From NCBI GenBank assembly GCA_039720395.1, contig CM077823.1, forward strand, positions 31,082,371 to 31,146,370: DNA of 64,000 bases, in the 5' to 3' direction. Both the position numbers and the translations under genes were made by a program. The stretch comes from Liquidambar formosana. Its lineage: Eukaryota > Streptophyta > Magnoliopsida > Saxifragales > Altingiaceae. Position 1 is the stretch's first letter, and the number at the start of each line of letters is the position of its first letter. Below the pieces are notes generated by a model. That model searched no databases and had not been told where the DNA came from. It was given only the letters and a program-made list of their open reading frames with translations. Positions 13,317 through 25,079 of this stretch are shown piece by piece.

Positions 13317-14260
13317 TAAATGAGGCCCGATGGATGGCGTTTTGATGAATAGCAAGAAACGCTGCCTGCCGACAGAATGAAAGACGAAAGAAAGACCAGT
13401 CACTCACAGGTGGATCATTTGCTCTGATACCATATAGAAAAAATTATTCTCATTCATAATGAATTGCTTTATTACAACTAAACCACTAATGAGTTTAAAT
13501 AGGTAACAAGAGATAATAAAATAAAAATAAATAATGCACCAAAAAAAAAAGGAAATAAATAATAAGTAAATTATTTAATGAAAGAAATAAATCAATCTCC
13601 TTCATATTCTCTCAATCTCCTTCTTTGATTTGCTCTTTCATTTCTATAATCCTTTGATCTCTCCATTGACATTCTACCCTTTATTTATTTCCTTAATTCT
13701 CGATCCCCTTCTTGAATTTGATTGCGGATGATGAAAGATATGCCACTAGCCCACCATTGATGCTTTTTTTTCATTTTTTTCTCCATCAAGAACCACCGGC
13801 TAGAAGTGACCTCAATGGGTTAATGACAATTAAGAAACAACATGGCCTTATAAAGCCAATAAAGACTCTATGGACCAAAGTCCTGGTGCTATGAGTCAAA
13901 ATCTAGGCTAATCCTTTATACGCTTGCAGCCTTGAGACTTTAGCAAACTTCCTTGAGTTTGCCACCTCAAATCAAAATTCCCAATATGAAGAGTTTCTTG
14001 TTATCAATGAAATAATGCCGGTAGTGACATTTGTAGTAGTCTTGATGATGGAGTTGTGGGCACATTCAATTCCAATATTGAAGAGTCATTCGGAAAAATC
14101 AAGATTTTTTTTTCTTTGTAGGTGGTTATAACAAGATTCAAAAGGACAAGACTAAAGTGGATAAATCTAAATTAAAAGAAATGAGAATTAGGAAAAAAAA
14201 AATCATAACTAAGTGAAGGCCTAACGGATGGCGTTTTGTGAAAATAAGAATGCACATCAG
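12447..14260 (-). mobile_element. Copia-like LTR pair with minimal internal region
   Basis: Two diverged copies of the same roughly 850-900 bp unit lie in direct repeat (about 12447-13345 and 13433-14260); both start near tagaaaaa and pass through aaagatat(a/g)ccac, aatgggtcaatga-type and gatggcgttttg blocks. Between them, gctctgataccat at 13421-13433 is the reverse complement of ATGGTATCAGAGC, the initiator-Met tRNA primer-binding site of copia elements. I read this as an inverse-oriented, non-autonomous copia-type element of two LTRs around an internal part of only about 90 bp, lacking gag-pol. It could also be a partial tandem LTR duplication. Boundaries are approximate. Confidence 0.5.
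13260..13316. repeat. (TA)n(CA)n microsatellite
   Basis: Long TA run followed by acacacac, inside the left LTR-like unit. It is absent from the corresponding place in the right unit, so it expanded after the two units diverged. Confidence 0.85.
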
Positions 14261-14359
14261 CACCCGCCCCAGTTGTATCCCATGCATTGGTGGATTACGA
14301 GGTACATAAGATATTGCCACCAATGCAAGGTGTGTGTATATATATATATATAGGATAGA

Positions 14360-14706
14360 GGTCAAATAAGAACGTGCTAATATAAATTATATAAGCACCT
14401 AGCCTACATTAGGGTTTATATCTTGTGCATTGGTGGGTTACAAGGTACATAGGGCAGTGCTTGAGGTACAACTCCCATGATGCAAGGTGCTGGTTAGGGG
14501 TGCAACTTGGTTCAAGAAATTCCGAGAACCGGACCGTTCCGAGCAATTTGGTTCGAGACGGGACGGGACAAATAGTGTTCGATCCGGGACTCGGGACCAT
14601 TTTTAAAAACCGAATTTTTTCGGGACGGGACTTGGTTTAGGGGTGTTCAGAAACGTCCCGTACCGAATTCCCAAACCGAATTCCTGGACCAAGTACTGAT
14701 GATATA

Positions 14707-14754
<48 letters not shown>

Positions 14755-15226
14755 TATATATAATATTTTTATTGTGCTATCACTACTATTAGTAGTTAGT
14801 ACTATGAATGAATGAATGAATTATAATTAATGATTATGTATTTATGACTTTATGATTTTATGTAGCCCATTTTGTAGAAGAGCATGTATATGTATTATAT
14901 AAATCCTTGATGGCCAAGTGTAAATGTGCAATAAAGTAGCCTATTTTTGTGGCTAATCAAGCTGATAATATTTCATTGGAAGTAGTTATTTTTAATTTTT
15001 TACTCAGGGAAAACAAACTAATAAATACTGAGAACTGGACCATTTCGAACCGGTATTTTTTGGGACGGGACGCGACGAGACAATATGCAATTCGATTCGG
15101 TTCTAGTACCAATTTTCAAGTCCCAAATTACTTCGGGACGGGACAGAAATACCCTTGTCTTGGACCATCCCATACTGAGTTACACCTCTAGTGCTGGTAT
15201 AACTTATGTAAGCACGTTGTTACTTG
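14360..15226. mobile_element. ACGTGCTGATATAA-type MITE, interrupted
   Basis: The left end (aagaacgtgctaatataaat) and right end (ataacttatgtaagcacgtt) are inverted repeats of the family whose intact copy lies at 40317-40490. The copy was split by the hAT-type element at 14495-15190. A further partial relative (atcagcacccgcccc...) precedes it at about 14255-14345. Confidence 0.5.
14495..15190. mobile_element. hAT-type MITE with 8-bp target duplication
   Basis: The left end taggggtgcaact and right end agttacacctcta are inverted repeats. The 8-mer gtgctggt flanks the element exactly on both sides (14487-14494 and 15191-15198), the length made by hAT transposases. Interior is rich in gggacgggac motifs and contains a (TA)n run at about 14713-14751. 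No transposase frame; mobilised in trans if at all. Confidence 0.8.
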
Positions 15227-15746
15227 ATTGGAAAGCATATATATATATTTCTGGTGAACATGTGCTGATATGACTAATTAGTAAGATAATACTAGCTAAA
15301 CAAGTCTTCTCTAATTTCATGAGGAGATCGATGATAGGTATCATATAAAGCCTTCAATTCAATTGCCATCCTCTACCAATATTAAGTGCAGTCCATAAAT
15401 TCAGATTGAGGCTGAACCTTAATTATTTAAGGTGTTTGAAAACTTATTCCAAGAAGAAATTACTCAAATTAGACACTTTATGTGTTTACAAGCAAAATGT
15501 TGAAGGTCACTGATCTCATGCCTACCCTTGTTAATTTTCTAATTACTACTCCCTCCATCCCACATAGATAGATCATCTTTGACTAAACACATAGATTAAG
15601 AAAAATTATTAATACATTGGCTTGACAACAATTAAACTTTTATTTTTTTTTAACAGAAAGTAGCCTTCTCCTATTTGGGATTGGCTTTGTGGTCAAAGTA
15701 GTTCTTGGGATAAGTAATTCTGAAAATAATAAAAAGTAGTATAAGA

Positions 15747-15763
15747 AAGTTCAAAAAGTTGTG
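15747..15763 (+). repeat. LINE target-site duplication, left copy
   Basis: The 17-mer aagttcaaaaagttgtg directly precedes the LINE and is repeated exactly at 21692-21708 behind its poly(A) tail. This defines the insertion point to the base. Confidence 0.9.
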
Positions 15764-15909
15764 CAAGTTTGAGAGGTCTCCTCGAGGGTTCTCTTATGGG
15801 AGTGTTAGTCTTGCCAAGTGTAAGTTTTCTTTTCTCCTCGTGGGTGATATTCTTATCATTCTCTGTAGGAGGTGACTAAGATTGTTATAGTATCAACAGT
15901 AACACCGTA

Positions 15910-17416
15910 ATGGATGAACAGATGGGGGAGTTGTGGAAGAACTTTGTATTGACGGAAGAGGAATGCGATAGTGTCACTAGCGCTATGCAGGGGGCTAGTA
16001 AGGATGGGGCAATGTACTGTTTGGTTGGGAAACTTCTTATAGAACGTCCGTTTAATGCCAAGGCGATGAAGTCGACACTGCGGCTGATATGGCGACCTGC
16101 GAAGGGCTTAACGATTACAGATTTGGGCAAGAATTTGTTTTTGTTCCAATTCCACCATCCTTTAGATCGGGGCCGATTTTTGACCAAAGGCCCATGGAGT
16201 TTTGACAAATCATTGGTTCTCTTAAAGGAAGTGGATGGGGATATCCAACCCACTGAAATTGCAATTGATGAAGCGTCTTTCTGGGTGCAAGTTTTTAACT
16301 TGCCGTTAGGTTGTATGACTAAACAAGTTGGACAGCTGATAGGGGACCATCTTGGAAAATTTAGTGAGATAGACTATGGGGAAGGGAGGGTGTGCTGGAG
16401 CAAGTTTATGCGATTGTGGGTATGCATTCCGATGCGGAAGCCATTGAAAAGAAGAGTAATACTGAACCTTAGTGGGAAGGCTATGTGGGTGTCTATTAAA
16501 TATGAAAGACTACCCATTTTTTGCTACTTTTGTGGTTTATTTGGGTACACAGAGAAGGATTGTGTTACACGGTTTGATGCTCATGGGGAGAAATCCAATT
16601 TGGCTTTACAATATGGGGTGTGGTTGAGAGCTGTGGATCCTACTAAAGTTGCAAAGCACCATGTGGTGGGTGGATCTTCCTCTCATTTTGAGAAGGAGGC
16701 TGGGTGGGAGGTTACCAGTGGGAAGGTCTAACGGAGACCTACAGGACAAAGGCACTACTGCGGATATCTCGGCACCATTGTTGGATAGAGAACAAACTAT
16801 TTCAGTGGATGAAGTGGGGACAAATCCAGATTTAGTTGGTGGCTTTACTGATAAGAATCGTGTTAGCAGAATTGTGGCCTTAACAGAAGAAGATTTGGAA
16901 TTAGAAAGGGAGGAAAATACAGGAGAATTTAAGGAAGGAACACGGCCTGGGAGGGATTTGAATAAGTGTGTTGGCGGGAATGAGGGTGAGAGTTGTGGCC
17001 AAGATATGGTAGTAGGTGAGCCTATTGGACCTCTAGCTAGCTTGGACGGGGTTATGGGCAATAGCTAGATGGATGTTGATGGTAGTGGTGGACAGCTTGC
17101 TGGGTTTGACATTCTCCCTACTGGTGAGGTCCAATTGGTAGAGGCCATATTGGATCATATAAAACAAAGACGGGGTCCACCTTCACACAAAGTGAGTGTA
17201 GTTGAATTAAATAATGGGGGTATACACCAGATGAGTTCACTTATGGAACCTTCACCAAATGACGAGGACATTTCTGGGGTTAGGGGAAAGGGATGGAAAC
17301 ACCGAGCTCGTGCTTTTCTTATGGATGAAGGGGTTTCTTCGATGGCACCAATGTGGGCAAACGCAAACATGTTGATGGACCTGCTAGGGAGAAGAGCATC
17401 AGATCTGGCAAGTTGA
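15910..17416 (+). pseudogene. LINE ORF1: gag-like protein with DUF4283 and zinc knuckle
   Basis: The frame opens at 15910 and runs to a stop at 16729-16731. A second frame overlapping from about 16690 continues the acidic C-terminal part to 17066, and a third stretch runs 17069-17416, so at least one frameshift and one stop break the original ORF. Residues about 30-190 look like DUF4283 (FLFQFHHPLDRGRFLTKGPW is diagnostic). The zinc knuckle reads CYFCGLFGYTEKDC: spacing of a CCHC finger, but Tyr stands where His is expected. In an active element ORF1 binds LINE RNA in the cytoplasmic particle. Confidence 0.8.
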
Positions 17417-17519
17417 GGGGTGGTTCGAAGAAAGCTCACAAGGAGGAAATAGGGCATAACAGTCAATTGGATACAGTGGATGAATTGGCGGCTGCTGGGT
17501 ACCAGTCCCGCCAGGAATT

Positions 17520-20500
17520 ATGAAAACCTTAAGTTTCAACTATCGAGGGCTTGGGAACCCTTGCACAGTTCATGACCTTCACGATGTGGTGAAGCGGAAA
17601 GGTCCTAGCTTAGTTTTTTTTATGGAGACTAAGTTTCATCAGGGTGAAATGGAGAAGGTAAAGTTCAAATTGGGATTCTCTCATAGATTAATTTGTGAAG
17701 CTCACAATCATGTAGGAGGTTTAGCTATACTGTGGCGGTCAAATCTGGAGGTGGATGTCCAGAGTTATTCAGGTAATCATATTGATGCTAGTATTTTTGA
17801 GGTAGGGGTTGCCAAATGGCGCATCACTGGGTTTTATGGCCATTTGGACGTGTCATTGCAGAAATTGTCATGGGATTTGTTAGTGACTTTGTATTCTCGT
17901 TCGGCTCTTCTATGGTTATGTGTCGGCGATTATAATGAGACACTTGAAGCAGGAGAAAAATGGGGTAGAGTGTCGAGAGCTGAATGGTAGATGCGGGACT
18001 TTCGCTAGGTAGTCACAAGATGTAATCTTAGAGATTTGGGCTTTCATTGTCCGAAATTTACTTGGTGTAATAATAGGCCAGGGCTGGTATGCGTTAAAGA
18101 GAGGCTTGATCGAGCTCCAGTGTCCATGGGTTGGAGCTATATGTTCCCATTTGCGAATGTGGAAAAGCTCGTCTGCAGTGCTTTAGATCACCTCCCTATT
18201 TTGGTTGATACAGATAGCTCTGTAGGGGGGTTAAGCAGGAAGAAGAGACGCTTTTGGTTTGAGGCCATGTGGGTTAGAACTGAGGATTGTGAGCAAATTG
18301 TTCGGGCTGGCTGGGCTGATCTGGGTTCAGGGTCTGCAATGTTTTGCGTTAATGAGAAAATTAAGGCTACTAGAATGCAATTGATAGCATGGAATAAAAC
18401 TACTTTTGGCAATGTACATCGACAACTTAAGAATATGCGCGAGCAACTCAGAGCAATTAAGCATGGGTTGGCTACTAATCCAGCCATTGATGAGGAGAGA
18501 CGGATTATGCAACAAATGGACGAGCTTCTCGCTCAGGAAGAGATTATGTGGCGTCAATGATCCCGTGTTACTTGGTTAAAAGAGGGTTATAGAAATACGG
18601 CTTTCTTCCACAACAAGGCTTCACAGCGAACTAAAAAGAATCTGATTAAGGGTATAAGGAACAGCCAGGGGCAATGGCAAGAAGAGGCGAATCAAATTGA
18701 AGACATTGTGGTGGGCTACTTCAAGAATATTTTCTCTTCTTCAGACCCACAAATTATGGATATTGCTTTGGAGGGGATTGATAAATGGGTTACTAATGAG
18801 ATAAATTTGACTCTTACGCGAAAGTTTCAACCTTATGAGGTACGTAATGCACTTTTCCAGATGCATCCTAGTAAATCTCCTTGCCCCGATGGTATGTCAA
18901 CCCTTTTTTACCAAAAGTATTGGCATATTATTGGGCCAGATATTACCCAAGCCACTCTGCATTTTTTTAGGGGTGGTACTATGCTTAAGAATTTCAATTA
19001 CACACATATTGTATTGATTCTTAAAACAGATAGCTCTGAGTTTATCACCCAGTATCATCCAATCAGTCTTTGTAATGTGGTGTACAAGATAATTGCCAAA
19101 GTTTTGGCCAACCGGCTTAAAACTATTTTACCTCATATTATTTCGGATAATCAGAGTGCTTTTGTGCCTGGTTGTTTTATCACAGATAACGTTCTAGTAA
19201 CCTTTGAGTTGATGCATTTTCTAAAAAATAAACGGGAAGGTAGGGATGGTTATTTTGCTTTGAAACTCGACATGAGTAAGGCATATGATAGGGTGGAGTA
19301 GAAATTTCTTGAAAGGATTATGGAAAAGTTAGGCATATCAAGAACCTGGGTACGGTTGATTATGGCCTGTGTAAGTACTGTATCCTATTCGGTATTATTT
19401 AATGGTAATCAATGTGGCTATTTCCATCCTTCTAGGGTGCTCCGTCAAGGGGATCCACTTTCGCCTTATCTTTTCTTACTTGTTTCAGAGGGTCTAACCA
19501 CAATGCTTATGAAGGCAGAGATGGAAAGTAGGCTGACTGGGATTTCTATATGTAGAAGGAGTCCACGGATATCGCATCTCTTTTTTTTTTTACAGATGAT
19601 AGTATTTTCTTTGGCAAGGCAATGGAGGCTGAATGTCGAAAAATCATGGATATCCTTCATCACTATGAGGTTGTATCTGGGCAACTAGTTTATCTTGAGA
19701 AATCCTCTATATTTTTTAGTAGGAATACCAACTATGAGCAGCGGAATCTTCTCAGAAGGATATTAAGTATCTCTCAAGAAGGCAACCATGGTAAATACTT
19801 GGGCCTGCCAACACTTATTGGAAAATCTAAGAAGGAAGTGTTCAACATTCTCAGGGAATGAGTGTGGAAGAAATTGCAGGGTTGGAGGGAGGAATTGTTG
19901 TCAAGGGCAGGAAAAGATATCTTAATCAAGGCAGTAGCGAAGGCTATTTCTACCTATGCTATGAGCTGTTTTAAAATTCCTTTATCTCTCTGTGAAGAAA
20001 TCAAGGCGATGATTAGTAATTTTTGGTGGGGTCAAAGTGCCAATGAAAGGAAGATTCATTAGTTACGCTGGGAATTGTTATGCTACTCCAAGAAAGATGG
20101 TAGATTGGGGTTCCGAGATTTTCATATTTTTAATAATGCTCTGCTTGCCAAGCAAGCATGGAAATTGGTTACAAATGAAAACTCCCTGGTTGCTAAATTA
20201 ATGAAAGCTGAATACTATCCTTGCGGAAGTTTTTTTGATTCCAGACTTGGCCTGAATCCGAGCTATTCTTGGCGCAGTATATGGGGTGCAAAAGAGGTGT
20301 TAAGCAGAGGGGTCTGTTGGCGGATAGGAGATAGCAAGTCAGTGAGCATATGGAAGGAGAAATGGATACCCACACCGACATCCTTTCAGGTGATTTCGCT
20401 GGTAAATATATTTACTGAAGATGCCATGGTAAGTGAGTTAATTGACGCTGAAAAAAAAGAATGGAAAAGTGATTTGGTGGAGAGTATTTTTCTGCCCCAT

Positions 20501-21643
20501 GAAGCAACACTTATTTGTCAAATTCCCATTAGTTTTAGATTGCCTGCCGATAGGCCAATGTGGCATTACAATTCTAAGGAGGCGATCATTGTTAGAAGGG
20601 CCTACCTAATGGAGATGGATCATTTGCGAAGAAGCCGTGGTGATATAACTGGGGAAGGTTCAAGTTTTGCTCCTGTTGGTATAGAGGTTGCCTTCATTTG
20701 GAAGACTGTCATTTCCAACAAAGTTAAGCACTTCAGCTGGCAAGTAGTTAGAAGTATCCTTCCGACCAGAGCTAATCTCGCGCATTGAAAAATCCCTATC
20801 GATCCCTTCTGTCCCACCTGTGGACAAAGGGAGGAAAGTATCCTTCACGTTTTGAGGGACTGCTGGTTTGCTAAATTGGTTTGGCAGTGCAGTGGTTTGC
20901 AATGGCGGGGCATTGGAGGGTTAGTACCAGATTTTGGGGCATGGTTAGGTGAGATTCATCAACTGTTGGGGGATGAAGCATACCTACTAGTTTTTATGAT
21001 CATGTGGGCATTATGGAATGGTAGGAATTGGTTTGTCTTTAATGGAATACGGGAAGAGCCATTTGAGGTTGTTGGAAAGGCGGCGAGACTTTGGACTGAT
21101 TTTATGGAGGTTGCAAATAGGTAGGGGAGTCAAGTGAGTAGACTAAGGGATATTTGGCGCCCACCGAGGGTAGGGGTGTACAAGATTAATGTTGATGGGG
21201 AGGTTTTTGCAAACTCCCATTGTGTTGGATTGGTGGTGATGATTAGAGATTGCGAAGGTCAAGCAATTGCATTAGGGGCAAAGAAACGAAGAAGCAGCTT
21301 CATGACAATAGTGGTGGAAGCTATGGCGGTTCGATTTGCGTTGGGCTTGGTGCGTGACTTGGGTTTGTATGCTATAGAAGTGGAAGGAGATAATTTGGAG
21401 CTTGTAAGTGCTATTAACGCTACTGAGGTCGAGCTTACTTCTCTGGGTCTCATCATTGAGGATATACAAAGTGATGCAGCTCAATTTTTTGATGTGGCGT
21501 CTTTCTCTCATGTTCGTCGTGAAGGTAATACGGTGGCTCGTGGCCTCGCAAGGCATGCTAAGGACATTGCAGATTTTTGTGTTTGGATTGAAAAAGTTCC
21601 AGACTGTATTAGGGATCAATTCCTTGTTGATTTGAATTTTTAA
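17520..21643 (+). pseudogene. LINE ORF2: endonuclease, reverse transcriptase, RNase H
   Basis: Endonuclease 17520-18230: MKTLSFNYRGLGNP start, METK, GDYNE and ALDHLPI are the AP-endonuclease motifs. Reverse transcriptase 18700-19860: HPISLCNVVYKIIAKVLANR, KLDMSKAYDRVE, then QGDPLSPYLFL; the catalytic box is disrupted by an 11-T run near 19581-19591 that shifts the frame just before TDDSIFF. Zinc region 20690-20870 with CPTCG...H...C. RNase H 21134-21643 with INVDGE, VEAMAVRFAL, EGDNLELV and REGNTVARGLA. In-frame stops lie at about 17988, 18006, 18558, 19299, 19859, 20060, 20786 and 21122. Many match Arg, Gln or Trp positions in relatives, as expected from C-to-T decay. The original enzyme nicked DNA and reverse-transcribed its own RNA at the nick. 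Confidence 0.85.
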
Positions 21644-21691
21644 TCTCTTTATAAAATTCTTGATCGTTCATTAAAAAAAAGAAAAAAAAAG

Positions 21692-21708
21692 AAGTTCAAA
21701 AAGTTGTG
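21692..21708 (+). repeat. LINE target-site duplication, right copy
   Basis: Exact repeat of 15747-15763, immediately after the A-rich tail. Confidence 0.9.
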
Positions 21709-22316
21709 ATTTAACTTTTTAAAATGAACCAACATTTTGGGCCAAAAAAGTAACAAAGATGGCCTCGTTTGTGGTAAAAGTAATTCTTGAAACAGCAAAA
21801 AGTAGAATAGGAAAGTTTAAAAAAATTTATGATTTGAGTTTTTAAAATGAACAAACATTTTATGATTAAAAAAAAAAAAAATTGATAATCTTAGTGGGAC
21901 GGACAGAGTGGAGTAAAGTCACCAAAACAACGTACGCTTATTTTTAAAATAAAATGGAGCATTTAAGACCATGAACCAATTTTTGCTGCCAGGACCCAAA
22001 ACAGTACATAAAAGTCGAACAAAATTAATTTTGTAGCTAGCCATAGGTTAACAAATTAATGTGTTTCAGTTTTAGTCTTATGCTTTAGTTTTCATAATTT
22101 TCTTATCAATTCAAGGTTTCTCTATCTCATCCCACAGCGGTGATCATGACATGTTTATCTCACATGTGGACACACAAGCATGGATAAGTTCTCTGAATTT
22201 AACTGTTGCCGATGATTGGAAACCATGGTTCGTTGATGGTCAAGTTGCAGGGTTGGTTTCTAAACTTATGTAATCTTTGCAACATACACTATTTCAACTT
22301 CATATTAGTTTTAAGA

Positions 22317-22910
22317 GTTAAACGGCAATAATTATCCTAAAGTTTGGTTCCAATTGCACTTTGGTACCCTAAAGTTTAAAATGAGTCAAAATGAGAGATC
22401 TAAAATATGCACTATGCAGGGTCCTACCATCTGTTGACACTGTTAATGGAAGTGCTGAAAAGACAACTTTGCCCCTAGTAGCTTTTGAGTAAAATATTAT
22501 AAAATAATAAAATTGATTTTTAAATTTAATATTTATAGAGTGAAAATTCTGAAATCACATATATGCCCTTGGGACTAAACAATGGTCGAGCATCAATGAG
22601 TTGAAGATAATAGATGAGGGGCGGGTGAGTTCTAATTATGGATGGATAGGGGTAAAGTAAGAAACTCACTTGATAAAAGGGCAAAATAGGCCTATAGTGC
22701 ATAAAATGATGTCACGTGACCATCATGTGACATCTTTCCGTCAACTTCTTAAACGACCCACTGACGGAAGCTAGCAATTTGTCATAAGTTCATACTTTGG
22801 ATCCTATTTTGACTCGTGCACTTTAAACCTTTAGTGTACAAAAGCGAAACTAATCCCATACTTCAGGTAGATTTTTGTACTTTATCCTAGTTTTAATTTA
22901 GAAGTTCACT
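22317..22910. mobile_element. Foldback element in SCPL-1 intron 12
   Basis: The left part (taattatcctaaagtttggt, then tttaaaatgagtcaaaatga) recurs as a diverged reverse complement on the right (ttttgactcgtgcactttaa to gtactttatcctag). Long imperfect arms and about 0.6 kb length suggest a Mutator-like or foldback MITE. No coding frame. Confidence 0.45.
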
Positions 22911-23097
22911 ACTGTATATCTTACAAGTAATTAATTTTGTAACGTAACCATTTTATTTATTTATTTATTTATTATGTAGATACACCATGACATATTCAGA
23001 GAAAAAATATCGTATGACATTTGCGACAGTGAAGGTAAGAAATTAAATCAATCCCCCTTTTCTATCAGTTCTTTTCTCCATTTATAAATGTGAAATA

Positions 23098-23321
23098 AAG
23101 TCCATTCGGATAAATTTCTACTTTTGGTTTTTTATTTTTAAGAGTAAAGAAATGAAAATTTTTTATAGTGCAAAATTTTGATAATTACTTTTAAAAGTTG
23201 AGGTGATGAGAATTTCTTATTAGCTCAACTTTTAAAATCAAATTTCAAAATTTTTCACGTTCAATTTTTATTTTTATTTTTTTTATTATTATTTTTTTTA
23301 ATAGTACTTTTGGAAGTTACC

Positions 23322-23352
<31 letters not shown>

Positions 23353-23370
23353 AACCCTTATCCAGACGGG
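23098..23370. mobile_element. MITE in SCPL-1 intron 13
   Basis: gtccattcggataaatttct at the left and cttatccagacgggcc at the right are inverted. A poly(A) run of about 29 nt (near 23322-23350) lies before the right end. Superfamily not assigned. Confidence 0.4.
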
Positions 23371-24752
23371 CCAAACTTACCTATATATATATTCTATCGT
23401 CTTGCACAGGGAGCGGGTCACACAGCTCCAGAGTACAAGCCTAAGGAATGTTTTGCCATGGTTTACAGGTGGTTTGCCAATTATCCTCTCTAGTTAACAA
23501 TGGCCAGCAACCCCAAATTTTGCTTCAGTAAAATAATTTTCCACGAATGTTTTTGTATTGATGTAATCGAGACAATATCTGAAGCTTTGAATAAGAAAAA
23601 CACCGATAAGCTTTGAATAATCTAGTCTTATTACTCACTCAATTCTTTTTCTTTTTCATTTTCCAAATTGTTCACAACTAAAGCAGAGGTTCGTAAATTC
23701 AATTACATATATATACAATTGCTTTCGGTTTTGTGACTTGGGTAACATCTCTTCTCATTTGAAAAGGCACCACAAACGATCTGAACCACCTGACTCTCAA
23801 GATATTAAAATAAAATAAAATAAAATAAACTCAATACTCATATAAATATATAATGTTCTTGCTAGTACCAAAAATTAAAAAAAAATTAAATAATACAAAT
23901 GAAGGTAAAATTTTAAAATTAATAAATAAAAGATGTTATATAGAGAGTAAATCCAAGCACTAACCTTAAAGAGAGAGGGTTAAAGAGTATGAACGACTTT
24001 AAAAAGGAAGAAGAGGGATAAAAAAAGGTCTTGCATGAAGTTATTGCTACTATTTGCTAGTACCCAAAAAATAAAAAATTAAAAAAAAAAAGACTTAATT
24101 AGTTTGTTAAGTTACGCTTTTTACCGAAAAGCTTAGGCTTTTAAGTAGAGGATCCAAATGGGTATATGCAAACATGTTTAACTCAATATCTAATCAATGT
24201 GAGATGTGGTATATGAAAACATGTTTAACAGGGAATGGAATAGCCATTCCTTTGTAAGGTTTATTCCTTACAAGAGAGAATAGCCATTTCCTCTCACATC
24301 AAGATGAATGACTATTCTCACCTTTCAAGGAGTGAAAATTATTAAAAATGGGTTTCACTTATTCTTTTTCATTCCATTCACATCATTTACCAAACATTAA
24401 AATGGAAAGACCACTTGCATTTCATTTTCATTCTCATTCCATTACCAATCTCATTCCATTACCTCTCCATTCTATTCCTTCAAACCAAATGCAACCTAAA
24501 CTTATAAGGGGAGGGCCAAATAGATATATGAAAACATGTTTAACTCGATACTTAAATGATATGAGATGTAATGTATTTCCAATATATTTTATATAATAAT
24601 ATGAATATTAAAATTAGTTATTTATTTAGAGAAGGTAGGAAGCTGGTCTTGTAGCCAGTTTAGATCATTGGATTCGAAGTACTCAAATTTGGGAGGAAAA
24701 ATATCCTATATAAATTTTGATCATAATTTTGGTCATTCTATGAAAAGACTTA

Positions 24753-24965
24753 GGCCATGTTTGTTTAACTGGAATGGAATGGATGGAATGGAATCTCATT
24801 CCGATTCATTCCAAACAACATGTTTGGATGAGATCATTTGAATAAAAATGGAATTAAATAGTGTGTTTAAATAGTCATTTCAAAATTTTTTTCATTCCAG
24901 ACTATTTCAAGCATGGAAACAAATTTCATTCCTATCTATTCTATTCCAATTAAACAAACATGGCC
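24753..24965. mobile_element. Tourist-like (PIF/Harbinger) MITE
   Basis: 213 bp with inverted termini ggccatgtttgttt / aaacaaacatggcc. TTA on both sides (24750-24752 and 24966-24968) is the target duplication of PIF/Harbinger elements. The interior is made of ggaatgg and cattcca blocks. Non-coding. Confidence 0.7.
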
Positions 24966-25079
24966 TTAGTTGATCGAGCCTATATCAGGAGGTGTTGTTG
25001 ATCTCTTCTTCGTCTGCCAAAAAAAGAATAATAAAAAAAAATAAAGGATTGGCTGGTTGGATGGTGAATTGGTATTGGC

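Larger units (their letters stand above)
15764..21691 (+). mobile_element. Full-length plant L1-type LINE, inactivated
   Basis: A 5.9-kb non-LTR retrotransposon in the same sense as SCPL-1, in intron 11. Order: short 5' UTR, ORF1 with a DUF4283-type gag domain and zinc knuckle, an AP endonuclease, reverse transcriptase, a zf-RVT zinc region, RNase H, and a 3' A-rich tail (A8-G-A9-G). Exact 17-bp duplications on both sides show that the 5' end is complete. Several stops and frameshifts make it non-autonomous today. The architecture (DUF4283 gag, RNase H at the ORF2 end) is typical of plant L1-clade elements. Confidence 0.92.
15548..21913. mobile_element. Stowaway-like MITE split by a LINE
   Basis: The left end ctccctccatcccac and right end gtgggacggacagagtgg are the inverted termini of a Stowaway-type MITE. 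Without the LINE (15764-21691 plus one target copy) it would be about 420 bp. Inner sequence such as aaagtagtataagaaagttc is repeated in diverged form near 21800. It sits in SCPL-1 intron 11 and was the landing site of the LINE. Confidence 0.6.

Noticed and set aside
15885..16253. 122-codon minus-strand frame opposite LINE ORF1
   Set aside because: Shadow of the ORF1 DUF4283 region on the other strand.
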